Source of the DNA: Lagopus muta
Lineage: Eukaryota > Chordata > Aves > Galliformes > Phasianidae
Length of the DNA stretch: 64,000 bases
Assembly (NCBI RefSeq): GCF_023343835.1
Contig: NC_064438.1
Coordinates: 59,296,578 to 59,360,577, forward strand
Direction of reading: 5' to 3'
Shown here: piece after piece, positions 62,343 to 64,000 of the stretch
Numbering within the stretch: the first letter of the stretch is position 1
Layout: each line of letters starts with the position of its first letter
The notes under the pieces: model-generated
What the model saw: only the letters and a program-made list of their open reading frames with translations
Told to the model about the DNA's origin: nothing
The model's database searches: none
Program-made: the position numbers and the translations under genes

Positions 62343-64000
62343 ACAAGCCTGTCCCTGGGCATCAGGGGACCAAACACCAGACTCGAGACCTTGTCTGAAA
62401 ATCGTGCATTTAACTTCTCCATGGCCCATTTCAACATCTATAGACACCAATTGCTCTCAATTCCCCTACAGCTTTTCTTAGTCCCCCAAGAACCACAAGC
62501 AAAAGATGCCACAGAAAATTACCGTTACTACTATTTCATCACAGGCTGAAGGCCAGTCGGACAGCCACTGCCATTGTCACTGCAACCCACGGAGGGGATC
62601 CTGTTTCTTTTCTGGGGGCACATCAAAGGTGTCCAACCATCTTCAGGAGCCCTACTGGAACCAGAGAAATGCATACATGGACACAGAATCACCAGTGCAA
62701 CCACTTATGCAGCAGTTAACTGGGAATATTTGCAACAGCCTGGAACTGGGGCACCATCTTTTACCCCGGGTCTTTAATGCCAGTTCCAAAACTCCACCTG
62801 GACAGCAGTTACTGCCGCCCCACAACATGCGGTGAGATCAGCCCCTCCAGCAGCCATTACTTCCTGGCGCTTCCTTTGGGGCAGCATGCAGCACAGCTCC
62901 CACTCGCCCAGACCTCAGGAGCTGACAGATAGCAAACCCGGGCAGGAGAATCCCATGCTCCTGTCCTGCCGCTGTGCACGAGGGGTGGCGCCGGCAGAAG
63001 CAGCGCTGAAGAACAGGGGCTGGCTGCCTGGACCTCTGCACAGCTGCAACAGACAAGAAGGGGCTTCTTCCAGAGCTTGTTTCCAGAATGATGTCTCAAA
63101 CTTTGGAGTACCAGAAGGTATACCTGATTAATCAGAAGCAAATCTTCCCATTTCACTGCAAGGTACACAATTATTTTATATATATTTATGGAGGGAACGG
63201 CTCACTTTTAAGCAACAAAAGCCAGTAGTGGTTTGGATTTGGCCTTAGAGGCCTGAGCATGTCTCCAGTACTGCTGCGGTTCAACCGTATTTCTTTTCGC
63301 TCTCCATCTGCACCAACAACATGCTTTTACTTCCAAAGCATTACAGGTAACTACTTCAAGAACAATTTTTATTTTGAACACACACATCTCCTAGCATAAA
63401 ACTCATCAAATAGTGTCAGCAAGCACATTTTAATAGCATAATGTTGGAAAGTAATTTTACTACTAGCTAAGAGTCTGGAGTCTGCAGAGGATATATTTAG
63501 ATGCATATAAATAGACAACAGTCAGTGATGTCTGGTCAAAGGAGTACAGATCTTTCCTAATGCATGGAATTTGCCTGGCCCCAAACGCTGCAACAGCACT
63601 TAGACAAGCCTTTTCTACTTGGCTCAAATTCTGCCAGGCCTGTTAATAACAAAGCTATTAGCATGATTTTCTGGATGGGTTGCTTGCTCAGAGAATACTC
63701 AAAGATTGTTCTATTAAACTAGACCCGTTAGCACATCTGAAAGCACAGGAAATATTGATCAACAATGGAAAGCCATTAGCTCTCCAGCACTTGACATATC
63801 CCCATGTGCCCCAACAGATGGACAAGCTCTCCAGCTACCTTTGGGCATCCATCATTCGCTGCTTGCAGGCACCTTTGCTTGCCAAGACCACACCAATGGG
63901 AACACCATCCCTATCTTTTCAACTTTTTTGGGAAAAAAATGTTCCTCCACTGCAGTGGGAGCAGCTCACAGGTTTGTCCGGGGAAGCTCTGTTCCCTTCT
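62343..64000. other. Noncoding, AT-rich right end
   Basis: No gene was seen. The part from 63150 to 63780 is AT-rich and non-repetitive, with cores such as CTATTAGCATGATTTTC, and may be another conserved block. Confidence 0.4.

Noticed and set aside
1..64000. tRNA, rRNA or other structured RNA genes
   Set aside because: I looked for box-like motifs and obvious cloverleaf arms and saw none I could support. A covariance-model search would be needed to exclude small RNAs.

Overview
This is vertebrate nuclear DNA, almost certainly from a bird and plausibly a galliform. The evidence is a two-exon, clearly spliced coding region on the minus strand plus many fragments of CR1 LINEs, the dominant avian repeat, recognised by their characteristic 3' end. 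There are no operons, prokaryotic genes, phage or CRISPR. About 61 of the 64 kb is noncoding: introns or flanks of one gene, old retroelements, minisatellites, a CpG-rich block and AT-rich stretches that may be regulatory.

The one gene I can support is LRFN5 (SALM5), a single-pass synaptic adhesion protein, on the minus strand at 27395-30336. Its start-codon exon (28929-30336) encodes the signal peptide, leucine-rich repeats, Ig domain and the first half of the FN3 domain. A 606-bp GT-AG intron (28323-28928) separates it from a second exon (28322 down to 27613 or 27395) with the rest of FN3, the transmembrane helix and the cytoplasmic tail. The codon for residue 463 is split exactly across this intron. 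An acceptor at 30337 shows that more 5' UTR exons lie to the right, so 30.3-64 kb is probably a 5' UTR intron and/or upstream flank.

The most interesting point is at the C-terminus. A perfect GTAAGT donor at 27612 would splice to a distant terminal exon, giving the usual SALM5 tail without a PDZ ligand. Reading through that donor stays open for 71 more codons and ends in the class I PDZ-binding motif ESTV, the kind of tail seen in the paralogues SALM1-3. The window therefore suggests two alternative 3' ends for LRFN5, one with and one without a scaffold-binding tail. An AATAAA about 560 nt past the read-through stop fits the second form.

Layout: 1-8.3 kb unique sequence with one CR1 reverse-transcriptase scrap. 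8.3-8.8 and 11.4-11.9 kb, two solo-LTR-like sequences with matching 3' ends, on either side of a CpG-rich block at 10.2-11.4 kb. 12-26.8 kb mostly unique sequence. 26.8-30.3 kb LRFN5. 30.3-49 kb noncoding, with a head-to-head CR1 pair (33.6-34.1 kb), AT-rich candidate enhancers (32.0, 43.3-44.1, 47.2-47.9 kb) and an 11-copy minisatellite (48.3-48.5 kb). 49.7-51.3 kb two abutting CR1 copies. 53.1-53.4 kb a degenerate minisatellite. 56.0-56.5 kb a CR1 inside a minisatellite. 60.6 and 62.2 kb further CR1 fragments. All positions were read by eye; no alignment or repeat masking was possible.
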